Program-made: the position numbers and the translations under genes
DNA from: Selaginella moellendorffii
Taxonomy: Eukaryota > Streptophyta > Lycopodiopsida > Selaginellales > Selaginellaceae
Direction: 5' to 3'
DNA: 64,000 nt
Assembly: GCF_000143415.4 (NCBI RefSeq)
Contig: NW_003314288.1
Coordinates: 311,034 to 375,033 of the forward strand
The notes under the pieces: generated by a model
Seen by the model: the letters and a program-made list of their open reading frames with translations, nothing else
Told to the model about the DNA's origin: nothing
The model's database searches: none
In this document: one piece after another, positions 11,535-23,637 of the stretch
Layout: each line of letters opens with the position of its first letter
How positions within the stretch are numbered: position 1 is the first letter of the stretch

Positions 11535-11767
11535 AGACTCCACCTCGGGCACTTTGGTTGCCCAGGGGGCCGAGGTTATTTGAATAACCTCGGGCCCTCC
11601 GAGCCCTAAAGTGCCCGAGGTGGCCCCCCGGAGCTCGACCTCGGGCACTTTTGCTCGCCGAGGGGCCGAGGTTATTTGAATAACCTCGGCCCCTCGGCAA
11701 GCAAAACTGCCCGAGGTGGCCCGCCCGAGCTCGACCTCGGGCAGTTTTCTCGCAATCAAGAAAAAAA
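11535..11767. repeat. Tandem long hairpin palindromes inside the MULE
   Basis: Two adjacent palindromes of about 80 bp (about 11540-11622 and 11638-11720) share the centre TTATTTGAATAA and arms built from CCTCGGGCACTTT...GGGGCCGAGG. A third begins at about 11733 and runs into the N gap. Each can fold into a near-perfect stem. Spacers read GGAGCTCGA and CGAGCTCGA. They sit upstream of both divergent large genes of the element. Confidence 0.8.
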
Positions 11768-11900
11768 NNNNNNNNNNNNNNNNNNNNNNNNNNNNNNNNN
11801 NNNNNNNNNNNNNNNNNNNNNNNNNNNNNNNNNNNNNNNNNNNNNNNNNNNNNNNNNNNNNNNNNNNNNNNNNNNNNNNNNNNNNNNNNNNNNNNNNNNN
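11768..11900. other. Assembly gap (133 Ns)
   Basis: Unresolved bases between the hairpin array and a simple tandem array. The true length may be different. The first exon of the ParB/methyltransferase gene could be here. Confidence 0.95.
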
Positions 11901-12086
11901 CCTGCTTGCGCGCTCAATCTCTCCTGCTCGCGCGCTCAATCTCTCCCGCTCGCGCGCTCAATCTCTCGATCTCTTGCACGCTCAATCTCTCGATCTCTTG
12001 CACGCTCAATCGCTCGATCTCCTTCGCGCTCAATCCCTCGATCTCCTTCGCGCTCAATCTCTCGATCTCTCACGCGCTCCACTCAC
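11901..12086. repeat. Tandem array GCGCTCAATCTCTCGATCTC
   Basis: About eight copies of an 18-27 bp unit around CGCGCTCAATCTCTC. It is followed at 12112-12160 by degenerate telomere-like CCCTAACCCTAACC text. The array gives long spurious open frames. Confidence 0.8.
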
Positions 12087-12977
12087 GATGCAAACAGTAA
12101 CCTAATCTTGGTGGCTACCCTAACTCTAATCCTGACGGCTGCCCTAACCCTAACCAATCTCTAATCCTGGCCGTTCATTCCGAATAACCTAAATCTCAAC
12201 CATCACAATATCTTTGATCTTATTTTATCTTATCATTATTATTATATGTAAATTATGCTTCTTTATTTTGTATATTTTAATGATGGTATAACTAGCACCT
12301 ATCAACATTTCTGTTATTAGAGATATGATATTATATTTTACAAATTATCTAGAAAGGATGCATTCTCATCACTATTTTGTACATATTTTGGAATCGTTAC
12401 AAGAACTTCAAAGAGTATAAATAAGGCACGTTAAAATATGTTGTACTATATCCATCTATGAATGGATGAATCCTCATCCAGAAATTTATTTTGTACTGTA
12501 TTAGATCCTAGACAATAGGCACGTGCTTTAAATGTCATTGAGCAGTGTTCACAATTATGGATAAAACTTGAGTTGTACTACGAATCAAATCTGTTATTGA
12601 AGAATAAGATTTGACAAGATTTATTATCATCTACCACTCAAAATTTGACAACTTGACATATCACATGTGCTGATAGTTAGATTGGATTTCTTGGTTTGAC
12701 ACGTTATAGCTGAATGTCATTACTGGTATCATTATTAACTATCAAACTTCACGTGCTGAAAATCTTTCCTTGGATCTATGTGTATACATGCATCAGACAT
12801 CATAATAGATGACAGTAATATTAATACTGTCACACTTACACATGTTAAATTTGCTATAGAATTTAAATTTATTTTGTACGTTGTCTTCTTATTACTCTAT
12901 TTAAATTTCAATTATGTTTCACTATAGATTTTTACAAGTAGCATAAAAAGAGAGAACTCCAAAACCTATTGAGAAGG
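12087..12977. other. AT-rich upstream region of the MULE transposase gene
   Basis: No gene was seen. The DNA is AT-rich and probably contains the transposase promoter and leader. I could not single out a convincing TATA box among the many AT runs. Confidence 0.45.
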
Positions 12978-15900
12978 ATGGAGAGGTTTCTTCTTCATTT
13001 TCGAGATCACCCACCTCTTTCATTCTCTCAGAGTATTGTTTCTGAAAGTTTTTTATGTCGGCGTTTTGATCTTCGTCTTGGCTCTATTTCTTTAGAGGCT
13101 GTGATCCGCAACGACACCGGTATAGTTGCATACTCGGAGTTTCTTCTTTCTGGTGTGGGCGAGGGTGGACAACAATGGGATTTACAAAATTCCAAGTCAA
13201 AGGAGATTCGAGTGTTTGGATCTCCAGTCAAAATGCCAAAATGCGCTCCAGCGAAAGTGAATGTGAAGCAAGAGTCAATTGTTATCCTCTTGTCCTCTTC
13301 TAGTTCAAGTGAAGATGTCATGCTAGTGTCGGCGCCAAATTCACCAGCTCCAGCTCCAACTTCAGCAATATTCAAAGCCGTTAGCAATGCTTTCCAGTTT
13401 TCACAACTCTCAATCGACATGCACTTGTTTTTGTATAGGCTTGTGAGTGAGCTTCCATCCTCCTACAACGGCAACATTTTCTTCGAGCTACCACCTCTTG
13501 TCAGCAGCACAGGTTCCAAACGGAAGGGGATGGAAACCAAGCAGGATGTCCACAATTGGTGCAAGATCAAGACCACACACTTTCAACATTTTGAAGGCAC
13601 AGTGTCTATAGTTCATTGTGGCGGGCATTTAGATTGTGTGGATGAAGCATGCAATCGAGACCGCTCTAGAAACTCTATATTTTTCAAAAACTCTATGTTT
13701 GGATTCAAATGTCGATTCTGCAAAAATGCTCCTCTATGTCGTGCTATCTGCGATGCCAAGATGTACTACTTTCTTCCATGGGATGGAGTGGCTGGAAGAG
13801 CTGCAGTGCATGTTGGCACACATATGCATCCAATGCAGGAAGGGATACAAAGGAGTTCTCTCAACCGTTTCAAAGATGCTGTACAGGAAGAGACTATGAG
13901 AAACTCATCTGCAACTCCGAAGCATGTTCAGAAGACCGTTCTCAAGGATTTTATCGCAAATACCTTACTCAATCCAGGTTGCCAAAAGACTCAACTAAAC
14001 GAGGATAGCTTGCGGGACTTACTACGAGGAGTACAACTTGCTACTAGCCTAAGGAGGTACATCCATTATTTTTCATACGTTATAATAATAATTTTTTCTT
14101 ACATTATATTGTTTAGGATAAAATCTTGGATGTGTGAATCTCGAGAGGGGAAGTTGCAATCAAAAATTGACTCCATCCTTGAATTGAAACGGACTTGTCC
14201 ATATGAGTTCATCCACAGAAGTTTGTTTCCAGACCAAGTTGTGAATGAGCAAGAGCGCCCCTTCGTCTTCAAAATGTCTACCATGGGCCCTGCCTCTGGC
14301 GTAGATCTTGTCTCCCGAATGGACATGTTTGGGTCCAGTGACCTTGTAAATGCATGGGTACATTTTGACCATATGGAGCGTGTATCCGGTTGGACAACCA
14401 TGGGAGCTCATGTATATGATCCAAGGTAATTTTTATTCTCATTATATTGAAATTGTTATAATATTTATGTTTTTATAGGCTACGTTGTAATTTAACAATT
14501 GCGACAGCAGAGTTTAAAGTACAAGACCAGACAGCACAGGAAATATTTTGGAAGTCCCTCTCTGATATTGTCCTAAAGCGGACTGGTAAGCCTGCAAACT
14601 TTCGTGGTTTCATGGCAGATGGGGCTGGTGCAAACTGGAATGGTATCCGAGCAGTTTTTGGGAATGGTCAACCATTGGAAGGTCGTGAGAGGACTTGTGA
14701 GTTCCATTGGGCTCAAAGCCTAAACCAGCACTGCCACCTTATCAAGCCAGAGTTTCAATCAATATTTAAGGAGTTGTGCAAACAATGGCAGGTTGCACCT
14801 TCTGAAGAAGAGCATGAGGCAAAAGCAAATGAGATCCGAATGTGGTGGCGTGAAGATGGCCATACAGACGTAAGTTGCCTACCACAACTTGAGTCATGGT
14901 TAGGATGGTGGGAAGTTAGGATGTTCCAATGGGGACATCACTCTTTTCAGGTTGGTTTATATTTTTTCTTCTCCTTTTATTACCTTTTAATATTGCCTTT
15001 TCCATTAGGATCAACCACTTGAGGACCTCGCATACACCCCAACTGTGAATCTCTCCGAAAGTAAGCATTGGAGTTGGCGTTCCTCTGAGGCAGGGAAAGG
15101 GAAGATGAGTCTATACGAAGCCTGTCTATCAGATTTGATACGTGCTATAGAGCAATCTTCAAAAGCACTGGCATTCGAGGAAGGAAGATATATGGGAACA
15201 GAGCCTTCTGTTGAGATGTTACATGATAGGATGAAGAGAAAATTAACTCCACCCGCCCGAACAGTGGCAACTGCAGTTGAGGAAGTGGTCCGTGGCACAT
15301 CTATGGAGTACACTCCCCGAGCTTCTATTGGTGATATGAAGACTATTCACTCAAAGCGTCGTTTTTCCTTTGCTGGGGAAGATGTTGGTACGGACCTTGG
15401 AGCAAAAAGCTCCCACAGGCCTGATGTTGAGTACCATTCTGCTCCAAGACACCGCTCTCGGACTGAGCCACCTCAAGTGGCTGATGAAGAGAGTGCATCG
15501 CAACAGGTTGAAATTGCTTACCGTAGTGTGGAGCCGAAGCAATGGGCAATCCGACGTGTGCCAGCAAAATCAAATGTAAGGTGTGTGGGGATGCTTCCGA
15601 GGGGCAAGTGTTGGGCCTGGATTCGTGGTGAAAAATCTGCTTCTGTTCCAGCCCCATGTTTCTATGGGGAACGAAAGCAAGCAGGATTTTCAAGATGGTG
15701 CTGGCTATATTGTTGCAACACCGACGCCAACCATACGAAGCGACTTGAAGACACTATAGTGACTAAACTTGATGCAGTACCTAAAGAATGGCCGGTTGTT
15801 AATGGGGTCGCGCTCACCTCGGATGAGATTGAAAACCTTGAGAAATCTGGTTTTAATCTTGAGAGGAGAGTTGGAGACATGAGTGACAGGAGCAGGACTA

Positions 15901-16286
15901 TTCCTACAGAGATGCACAGGAGGCCAGCACGAAAAGGTAAAGCAGTTAAATTTATTGGTACCGTCTCCAAGCAGAAGCAAGGTAAAATAAACTTGGCTCA
16001 AACACTTGAGTGTGAGATTCTCTCCACGAAGTACATCACTGCGCTTGCAAAGGAGTACATAGTCAAAACAGAAGGTGGAGAGTACACAATTGCCATTCAC
16101 GACTTTCCTTCTTGCACATGTCCAGACTTTATGAAGCACGAGGAACATGGGAAGGCATATGCTCCTTGCAAGCATATGTACTACATCTTCATCAACATCT
16201 TGCACCAGGATCCTAAAGTGGATATTCATATACACCAAGCAAGCCTTACTATTGCTGAGTTGCAAAAAACTTTTGGAACTAATTAG
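12978..16286 (+). CDS. MULE-type transposase with SWIM zinc finger
   Basis: Four exons (12978-14056, 14117-14425, 14479-14950, 15009-16286) give 3138 bp, exactly 1046 codons, so a 1045-residue protein with no internal stop. The first intron (60 nt) is itself open, so it must be removed by hand. The N-terminal half has a Cys/His cluster (CKIKTTHFQHF, FKCRFCKNAPLC). The catalytic-like region contains VHFDHMERVSGWTTMGAHV, then FMADGAGANWNGIRAVFG (a second Asp) and CEFHWAQSLNQHCH, the C-x2-H insertion typical of MULE transposases. The C-terminal SWIM finger is CTCPDF...APCKH (Cys989, Cys991, Cys1007, His1009). Known MULE transposases cut and paste the element and leave 9-bp duplications, as seen here. 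I assigned the catalytic acidic residues only tentatively. The start ATG is the first in frame. Confidence 0.85.
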
Positions 16287-16377
16287 ATTTCTCCAACACT
16301 ATCGATGTTTATTCTCTATCAATAAAACTTATTATACTTTATATAATTAATACAAATGTGCTTTTTCATTTCACTTT

Positions 16378-16830
16378 TCATTTTATATGCTTCCGAGTGT
16401 TCTTCTCGCAATACTGCCCATAGTACTCGTGTGTCTCCATTTCTGTCTTTACCATCTCAAAAAAGATTTCATGGTAGTCTTTCGGGTGCATGATGTTGCA
16501 GTGTGTCGCAAGAGCATATATACCATCATACTGATCGTTGCCATTGTTTCCACCAGACGCTAGAAAACATATGGGGCACTTCTTGAAAGTGGCAGAATTG
16601 CATTTTTCTAAAACAAGTAAGAGGGCATTCTTTTTCACCCAATTTGTTGCACCCTCTGTCATTGCATTTATCTCCAACTCATGATCACTATCCTCACTAT
16701 CCTCTCTTTCATTCTCTTGTGTGATTTGGTTATGCTGTGCAATGGGATAGTTATTGCATCTCCTAGCCTTTGAGCCCTGGGAAGAAAGATTGTGAGAGTT
16801 AAAATTACCAACACTAAAACCTATAGACAT
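16378..16830 (-). CDS. CPIC zinc-finger protein B of the MULE
   Basis: A 150-residue frame, MSIGFSVGNF to TRKHIK, lies tail-to-tail with the transposase gene (92 bp apart). An acidic stretch (EREDSEDSDHELE) precedes FKKCPICFLASGG, then ATHCNIMHPKDYHEIF and KTEMETHEYYGQY. The pattern C-x2-C-x17-H plus K-x-E-x2-TH-x2-Y is shared with protein A at 6960-7511. The two genes therefore flank the element and point inward. Function is unknown. Confidence 0.6.
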   Translation of the reverse strand: MSIGFSVGNFNSHNLSSQGSKARRCNNYPIAQHNQITQENEREDSEDSDHELEINAMTEGATNWVKKNALLLVLEKCNSATFKKCPICFLASGGNNGNDQYDGIYALATHCNIMHPKDYHEIFFEMVKTEMETHEYYGQYCEKNTRKHIK

Positions 16831-17372
16831 TTGTGGGTGTATTTCCCTTTTTTCGAATGAGAGTGTGAATGAAGATCTATAAATTCTAGACAGTATGCTA
16901 CGACAAACCCCTCAAGAATGTATTCTACAAAGAACCAAGTCTTTCTTTTATATGCAATAAGCTTACATCAACGGTTATTTTTTTTCCTTTCAAACGGTTA
17001 TATGGCTTCATATAGAATCTTATTTCAAATTTAATAATTTTTTAATTCTGACAAACCTAACATTTACTAGCCAAAAAGCATAAAGTACAAATTTAAAGAA
17101 GTGACAAGAATACTCTTTTTTCAAACATTTTATTTTATGTTCTAACAAATGTCCCTATCATTGCATGTAGTAAATATTTAAATTATTAGAACAAAATGTG
17201 TTCTTTAGAACATTTTTATCTATATAATATATAGAGAGTTATTAAATTATTAGGTTCGCTATAACCTTAAAATTTTAAAATTTATAATGTTTGTACTAAA
17301 TTACAATTGAAAATTGAGCTCAACTCGTGAGCTCAACTCTTCAACTCGTGAGCTCAAGTATGGTCCACACCC
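16831..17372. other. MULE right subterminal region
   Basis: AT-rich, non-coding. The last 60 bp hold two GTGAGCTCAA motifs and end in TGGTCCACACCC, the right terminus. No gene was seen. Confidence 0.6.
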
Positions 17373-17381
17373 CTTTGTTGG
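17373..17381. repeat. 9-bp target-site duplication, right copy (MULE)
   Basis: CTTTGTTGG, identical to 5754-5762. Confidence 0.85.
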
Positions 17382-19563
17382 TACCACTTATGATTGAAGT
17401 TCAATCCGATGTGTGTAGAGTTCAGGTGGAATTCCTTGTAAGTCGGTCTAGATGTGAAGTTTTTTTTATTCTTCAGGTGTTCCAAGGTTAATATCTTGAG
17501 CTGGTTCTTCAAGGTTGAGTATTGGTGTAAGTCGTGATCCTTCTTGTCTTAGACCTAGTTGTTCTTCGAGTGGAATTTTTTGATGCGTTGGTTTAAACTA
17601 TTCAAGTTTGATGCTTGAATGTTCTCATTGTTCTTTCATGTGTGCTAGTGTTGTCTTTTCTTTCAAATCTTGGTGTTGAAAATCTTTATTTTGAAGTTGA
17701 GGATCTTGATTGCTTGTTTTCTTCAGGATAATTTGGTTGAGATCAATTTAGATTAGTATTTTTAATTCGGGGTATGCCTTGAGAATTTGAGCTTTTCATA
17801 GCTGTCGAGTCCTTCATTCTAGTCATATTGTTTGATTGTGGTTAGTTAAAATTTCTTTGCAATCTTCTTTACAATATTGGTAAATAGTTGTGGAGCATCT
17901 TTATATCCTCCAAGGGTGATGGTATTGTTCCTCTAGTATGTGATAATGTCTATTGTCTTGAGCTAAGTTCATTTGAGGAGTACTTTGTAGCAGCTTTTGT
18001 CTTTCGCCATCTTGAGTATGATAAAAGTTACCTTAACTTTTTTATCTTTAATCTTGATAGGAATGTTGTGCACAATTCCTAATGGTTGTACACTTCGATT
18101 GTCGTCCATCTTGACATTGAAGGGTGTAAAGTGGATTGGTTCAAGTCCCATTGCTTTGTAGATTGAATACTCAATAATGTTGATATTTGCTCTACCGTTT
18201 ATGATTATTTATATAACTTTGTTCTTTCCTATCGTGATTGGGATGCATGGTACATCTTCATCATAGTCGCTAGATTGGATATTTGCCTTATGGGATGAGT
18301 TGTTGGTTTTTTTCTTGACTTGAGTTGAAGGTTTTTGGTGGAGAAGCTTGACATATCTTGAGAAGTTGTTTTCTCAAGTATGAAGCCACCTATGAAAGTT
18401 CTAGAAGGGTGAGTGTGATACCTTGTTGAAGAATGTTGGTGATGGGCTTTGGTTGTTCCTCTTTTCTTGATAGAGTTTTAGTCACAATTTCCTGATCATC
18501 TTCAACTTCAGGTTGTTGTTGTTGAAGGGTTTGTTAAATTGTGTTGATTAGTTTCTTGCTTTGTTGCCATTCATGCCTTGAGATTCTTGCATTTTGTCTT
18601 AGAGTTCTTGTTCTTTGACTTTTCCTCAAGGTCATCTTTAGAAGTGTAGTGTTTTTTTTTACTTCGAGTTAGAGCACTTACTTCAAGTTCATCTTTAAAG
18701 TGTTCATCTTCGATTTAGTCGATGTTGATATTTCTTGTTGTTAGACGAGGTCTTCAATGTTGCTGATCTTGCTAAAGAGGTCGATTACCTTGATTTTGTT
18801 GTTGTTGGTATTGGGGTTAGATTTCTTGAGTTTGAGGTTGCTATTAATAGTTGTTGCGAGGAAATACTCTAGATGGTGGATCATATTGTTGATTTTGCTG
18901 TTAATAGTTTAGTTATTGCAGAGGTGGTCTTTATTGTCGATTATTGTGGTATTGTTGTTGATAGTTGTTTTGCCGGGGTGGTGGTCTCCATTATTGGTTG
19001 GTTGTCTCTTTAAGGCTATTGATAAGCTTGTTGGTATGGTCACTGATACTGATTGTCTTGGTTGCCATTGTTGTATTATTGATGGTATCTAGGGTTAGGG
19101 TTATATGTACCTTGATTATGGTAGTTTAGTTACCACTGCTGTGGTTCTTGTTTGAGTTGATTGTAATGTCTTTTAGTTGGTGTAAGAGTTCAAGGTATGT
19201 TCTTGACTTGTGTGATTTTAGTTGCTCTTTTGTATCGACAGATCTTTGCTATATATCCTTCTTTTTCTAGATCTAACACTTAAGAATCAGTAGTTTACAC
19301 TCTGTTAGGATGTGTCCTTTGTTTTTACATTTTGTACAACATACTCTTTCTTTAAGTTCGTTTTTTATTGTAACTTTCTTGAGTATTTTGGTAAGTTCTT
19401 GATTCTTGTCTTTCTTCATGACTTCAAGTTTGTATTTTTTTTATCATCATATGAGTCATTTGTTCTTCTTGTTTCTACTCTTAAAAATTTTTAGAGCTAT
19501 TTTTCAAGGTTCTTGATTTTCTTGGAAATATTGTCAATAGAGGTCTTGACATCTAGATCTTTT
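17382..19563 (-). mobile_element. Tat/Athila-like gypsy element, gag/protease middle part, decayed
   Basis: On the minus strand around 17969-18220 the frame reads KAMGLEPIHFTPFNVK, then RSVQPLGIVHNIPIKI and VTFIILKM. This matches the retropepsin region of Tat/Athila gypsy elements, with the DSGA active site degraded to an NGRAN-like sequence. The rest (18300-19560) is Gln/Asn-rich gag text with many stops. It joins 3541-5762 and 32201-33500 once the two DNA transposons are removed. Confidence 0.7.
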
Positions 19564-19587
19564 AAGCTCTATTTCGTTAAAGTGGGA

Positions 19588-20252
19588 TTTATTCAGTAAA
19601 ATGGGACTAGGTATAAATTTTCAAGTATTTGAAAATGACGTGAAATTATATGTTTTTTGTCCAGGGGCTAGACATATCTGGGGCATGGTGACTAGCGCGG
19701 TGACTTTGTGTTCAGACTGAGTCCATCTGGTTGTATAATAAATCTCATTGTCAAGGTGAACAAGCCGAATCTGAAGCTAAAGAAGAGCGATGGCATGCGC
19801 GCACACACTATTTGTTTGTTCATTGAGCGTGTGGTGAGCTTTCCAAGATGAACATCATTCCTATTAGCCAGACATATAACTTAATGGTGAGAACATTTAG
19901 ATATTATTCAATGTTATCTTTTTCTAACGAATCTAATTATGAAGGTGTAGCAAGAGGCATTGCTAGTCTGGAGAAGTCATTTAACTCATTTGACCCTTAG
20001 TGTATTTTCATGAAACTAAATAACATTCATATTATTAAGGAATTTCTCTAGTACCTTTTTTTTACGACATAGAGGCTTGCATTTCTTTCAAAGGTGATTT
20101 AGTAAAAGGCCTGAGGGCACATGCCATTCTATTTCTCAGACCGGTATTAAGATATACTAGTGCAAAGGGCCACATGCCATCACGCCTCCTCTGATTCAGA
20201 TTCAGATTGTTCACCTTGAAATAAAATACATTAGAAACTTAGTAAAGGAATA
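19588..20252. other. Left subterminal region of the DUF7869 element
   Basis: No gene seen. Half-palindrome relics (GGCACATGCCAT near 20108 and GGCCACATGCCAT near 20165) are present. The DUF7869 gene ends at 20253. Confidence 0.5.
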
Positions 20253-23200
20253 TTAATGAATCTCACCTTGAACCCGGGTTATGAATGCTCTTGCTGCATC
20301 TCTTGCATGGTCTGGCAAGGTGATGGTGGCACTCTGCTTCCGCATCCAACCATGCACAACATTATCCACCGATATGCTCATGCTGGGATCCCTTGGATTC
20401 AGCACCCATCTCTTTTCTAAGCAATCCTTCGTATATCCGGAACTTGGCTTGAACCACTCCACAGTTACATTGAAGGAGTTAGTTTCCGCGTCCTCCTCTG
20501 CATCAGTGATGCAGCGCCCCACCCATATCATTTGTTTTTTATTATTGGGTCTGACAAGCACGACCATTCCTTTGCAGACCTGTACTGGATTGAATGCTGA
20601 ATCCGGCTTCTTGTTCCTCGGCCCACAATAGTGATCCTCAACATCGTTATCTGTCACTGCATTTCCAGAGGACATTGTTCCGCTACTATCTGGTGCTCTA
20701 GGTTCTGGCCAAAAGGACTCTTCCAATTCTTCATATACAACCGGCCCATTTTGGATAGCAGATATAATCTTCTCCCAGTATTCGAGCAAAGGCTTGCACC
20801 TCTTAAAATAGGATTCTCCACCAAACACCAACCCCCTCTTCCAGAAGGCAATATGCTGTCTAATCCCGGCCACTATACTTTCCTGGTCTTTGAGTCCATC
20901 CGGGTGCATCGGCCGTGGGGAACCCTGAGGAATCATAGGTTCCCCAGTTATGGGATCTCTCTTGAAGAGTTCAATGCCATCCACTGGCAGCCACACTGTG
21001 TCCCATTCTCTCATCTTGTACCTCATCACTGGAGCACCGTCACGCATGCTGAAATGAAACTGAAGAGGCTTGGAGTGGCCAATCAGCGTTTCGGATCCGT
21101 CCCTGATGTAGCCTCTTACAAACCCCTTAAAGTCTGGAACCTCTGTCACAAGTGCAGCTTCAACAATGCCTTTGATGCAATTTTGGAATTCATCGTAGAG
21201 TTGTGGGAGGGTGAGGACATTGGATCGCCGGAGGGACTCTGCCAGGTGACTGAACATGGCATCGACGTCTTCATGAGTGTGCCCAACCATGAGAAAGCCA
21301 AGTGTAACCGTTTCAAATATGCCTTTGGCAACAAGCATCGCCAAGTACGCGAAGACGTACATGTTTTTGTTCTCACTGCCAGCATTGTCTGTTTGGAGCA
21401 GAAGATGGGGTGGAAGGCCACATCGGCCGCAAGAACTTCCTTGAGATTCTGCTTCGTTTGGATGAGGCTGTGCATTCACCGGGCGACCAGCCTCGTCGGA
21501 ATGGCATGAGGCCTCACGTGATAACCCTACAATCTGACGGCCAACATATTCACTGGGATGGCATGGGGCCCCATGCGATACTGCAAGCCTTTGCTCCTCC
21601 TCCAGCTGAACCCTGTATGGGGTTCGATCGACAAGGGCCTTATGCAAGGGTTGGCCGTTCAGCTCAGTCTGCGCACTTTGCAGAGACCTTAAGTGTTTTG
21701 CTAGGGACGCAATCATCATGTTTGCACCCCCGCCACCCCATAGAGGTACAAAGAAGTTCCCATAGTTCTGGGCACCATGCCCATGAGCGATTATGCCAAA
21801 CAGAGACACAGGCAGCTGCATGGATGAAGAGATTGCCTTGGGGGCAGGATTGAGTCGAGGTAAGCACGTCTTTTTCTGGTCCATTTTGTCGTGGATGATG
21901 CAGAGGTAAGAGTCAGGTCTCTCCATGGAGAGAATCCTGTTATGATAATATGCAGTCCTGCAGCTTCTCTACTCGATGTTGTGGTCGAGCCGCCTTCTAA
22001 CCAACGTCTCTCGCTCTTGAGCACTGCAAGAATTCTTCGACAAAGCCATTTTGATAGCAGTGCACTCGTCACACTTTGAAAAGCTGGAGTACTTTCCTAT
22101 ACTCACATCCCTGAACCTGTTGCTCCACAATCTACTAAATCAAGATTGGCTCAGCTTCCTGTAGCCATTACTCTGGAGTTCCCAATTCACATCTTCCAAT
22201 ATGGCCCCGTTGGTATACATGGAAGGGAGAACTCGTTGGGTGTCTCGTGTTCCATCTTCCAAGAGGCGGGTTTTATGTGGTTGTTGCTCGCTACATGTCT
22301 CGACAAACCTCTTGAAGATTGCCTCTCCATATACAACATGACCCCTGGTTTTGTGCGTACCGTCGTTCCCATGGATTGCCTGTTGAACCCTTTGTTCCTC
22401 GAACTCAGTTTTGATTCTGTAGAATGTGCTTCGAGGGACTCCATAAATGATTCTCCATGCCTTCATGCAGACCAAACCCCTCTGGAAGACCATGCACCCC
22501 ACCTAATGTTCTGAAGCATCAACAGATGACCGTAATGCCTCATACACAAAATTGCGAGCTGCCTTCCAGGACAATGTCTTGTATCTTGCTCTCTCCTCTT
22601 CAATAGCATCCCAATCAGCATGTTGACAGCACCTCCTCTTGCAACAAGCAACTGTCGAGACCATTCGAACCTCCATCGCCATTTTCTGCCTTTTCGGTTC
22701 GTTGCTCAGATCCCTTTGGCTGCGCTGTAGGAAGGTGTACTTTCTTTTCCCATGAAGAGATGTTCTATCATTAGTTGTAGTGGTGTTTGATTGTGAATCC
22801 TTCACATTCTCAAACACTAAATGCCTCAATTTCCACCGCACAATGCTTCCAATAGTCAGACTGTTTTCTTCTGTGTCAACAACCTCTAAAATCGCAACTC
22901 CAATATCATCCCAGCCCAATTCTTGATTAGCAACCGCATCTCTTGGATCGACAACTGTGGCTAAGCCCTCAGCTACCACCTCCCCCTCGGGGTTGTTTAG
23001 AAACACCTTTGCCTGAATCCATGTAGCACGGTTCTTAAGATCCACGGAGGGAACATGCGTCGCACTTGCGCTGTCCCCAACATCTGCTTTCTTCTGCAGA
23101 TTTTTCAAGGCAACAACAACATTTACCCCGACGACCATCTCTCCTCGTTCAATAGCGACCACATTCCCATCGAAGACAGTCTCTACTGATACAGCAGCAT

Positions 23201-23321
23201 TGCCTTCCCCAAGCCTTTGACAGTGTATAACAAAGTTCCGATCCATAGATACAAGGGTCCCTTTTGCAACTCTCTTCCCACCATTCAAAATGTAAACCTT
23301 TTCCCCAACCCTGAAGACCAT
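20253..23321 (-). pseudogene. DUF7869-type putative transposase gene with in-frame stops
   Basis: The reading starts at the ATG at 23319-23321 (MVFRVGEKVYILNGGKRVAKG) and runs in one frame almost to 20253. It is broken by TAG at 22503-22505, TGA at 22140-22142 and TAG at 21969-21971. Landmarks in order: a VAKGTL-type domain recalling plant En/Spm-like proteins; WRIIYGVPRSTFYRI; SSFSKCDECTAIK; IIHDKMDQKKTCLPR; LLLQTDNAGSENKN; and GFLMVGHTHEDVDAMFS. The last four are the signature of DUF7869 proteins, which are multicopy in many eukaryotes and probably DDE-type recombinases (my inference). The C-terminal 150 residues are a chromatin-reader-like MVVLVRPNNKKQMIWVGR segment followed by VEWF. Two palindromes fall at 21501-21522 and 21558-21579, perhaps in introns I could not resolve. 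Confidence 0.65.
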
Positions 23322-23537
23322 TCTGAAAGTGCAGAAAAGAAGTTAAGACCATACAAAAAATGATTGGAGAATGGCCTAAATCATAACATACCAAATAGCA
23401 TGAGGCCACATGCCATTATTCAAACATGCTATTGACACCCACGTGAAATTTCGCATTCACAAAATTGACATGAGCCCTCATGCCATTAGTGGTACCACTA
23501 ATGGTATGAGGCCTCACGCTATCTTTGGCCCCTGCTA

Positions 23538-23637
23538 NNNNNNNNNNNNNNNNNNNNNNNNNNNNNNNNNNNNNNNNNNNNNNNNNNNNNNNNNNNNNNN
23601 NNNNNNNNNNNNNNNNNNNNNNNNNNNNNNNNNNNNN
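23538..23637. other. Assembly gap (100 Ns)
   Basis: Unresolved bases between palindrome copies. A gap of exactly 100 Ns usually marks unknown size. Confidence 0.95.

Larger units (their letters stand above)
5763..17372. mobile_element. Complete Mutator-like DNA transposon with accessory genes
   Basis: An 11.6-kb insertion splits the Tat-like retroelement. The ends are short imperfect inverted repeats: left GGGATGGTCCA, right (reverse complement) GGGTGTGGACCA. Subterminal copies of a GAGCTC-containing motif (TTGAGCTCAYGAGTTGA) occur at both ends. It contains an outward-spaced set of genes: a zinc-finger gene (6960+), a ParB/methyltransferase-like gene (7937-11445, minus), the MULE transposase (12978-16286, plus) and a second zinc-finger gene (16378-16830, minus). 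The transposase and the ParB/methyltransferase gene both splice into uninterrupted frames and the target duplication is perfect, so the insertion is probably recent. A 133-N gap lies in the central repeats. Confidence 0.85.

Noticed and set aside
11901-12164. Leu/Ser/Arg-rich open frames
   Set aside because: They are produced by the GCGCTCAATCTCTC tandem array and extend into the N gap.
20631-21509. 292-residue plus-strand frame opposite the DUF7869 gene
   Set aside because: It is the antisense of recognisable DUF7869 motifs and has no features of its own.
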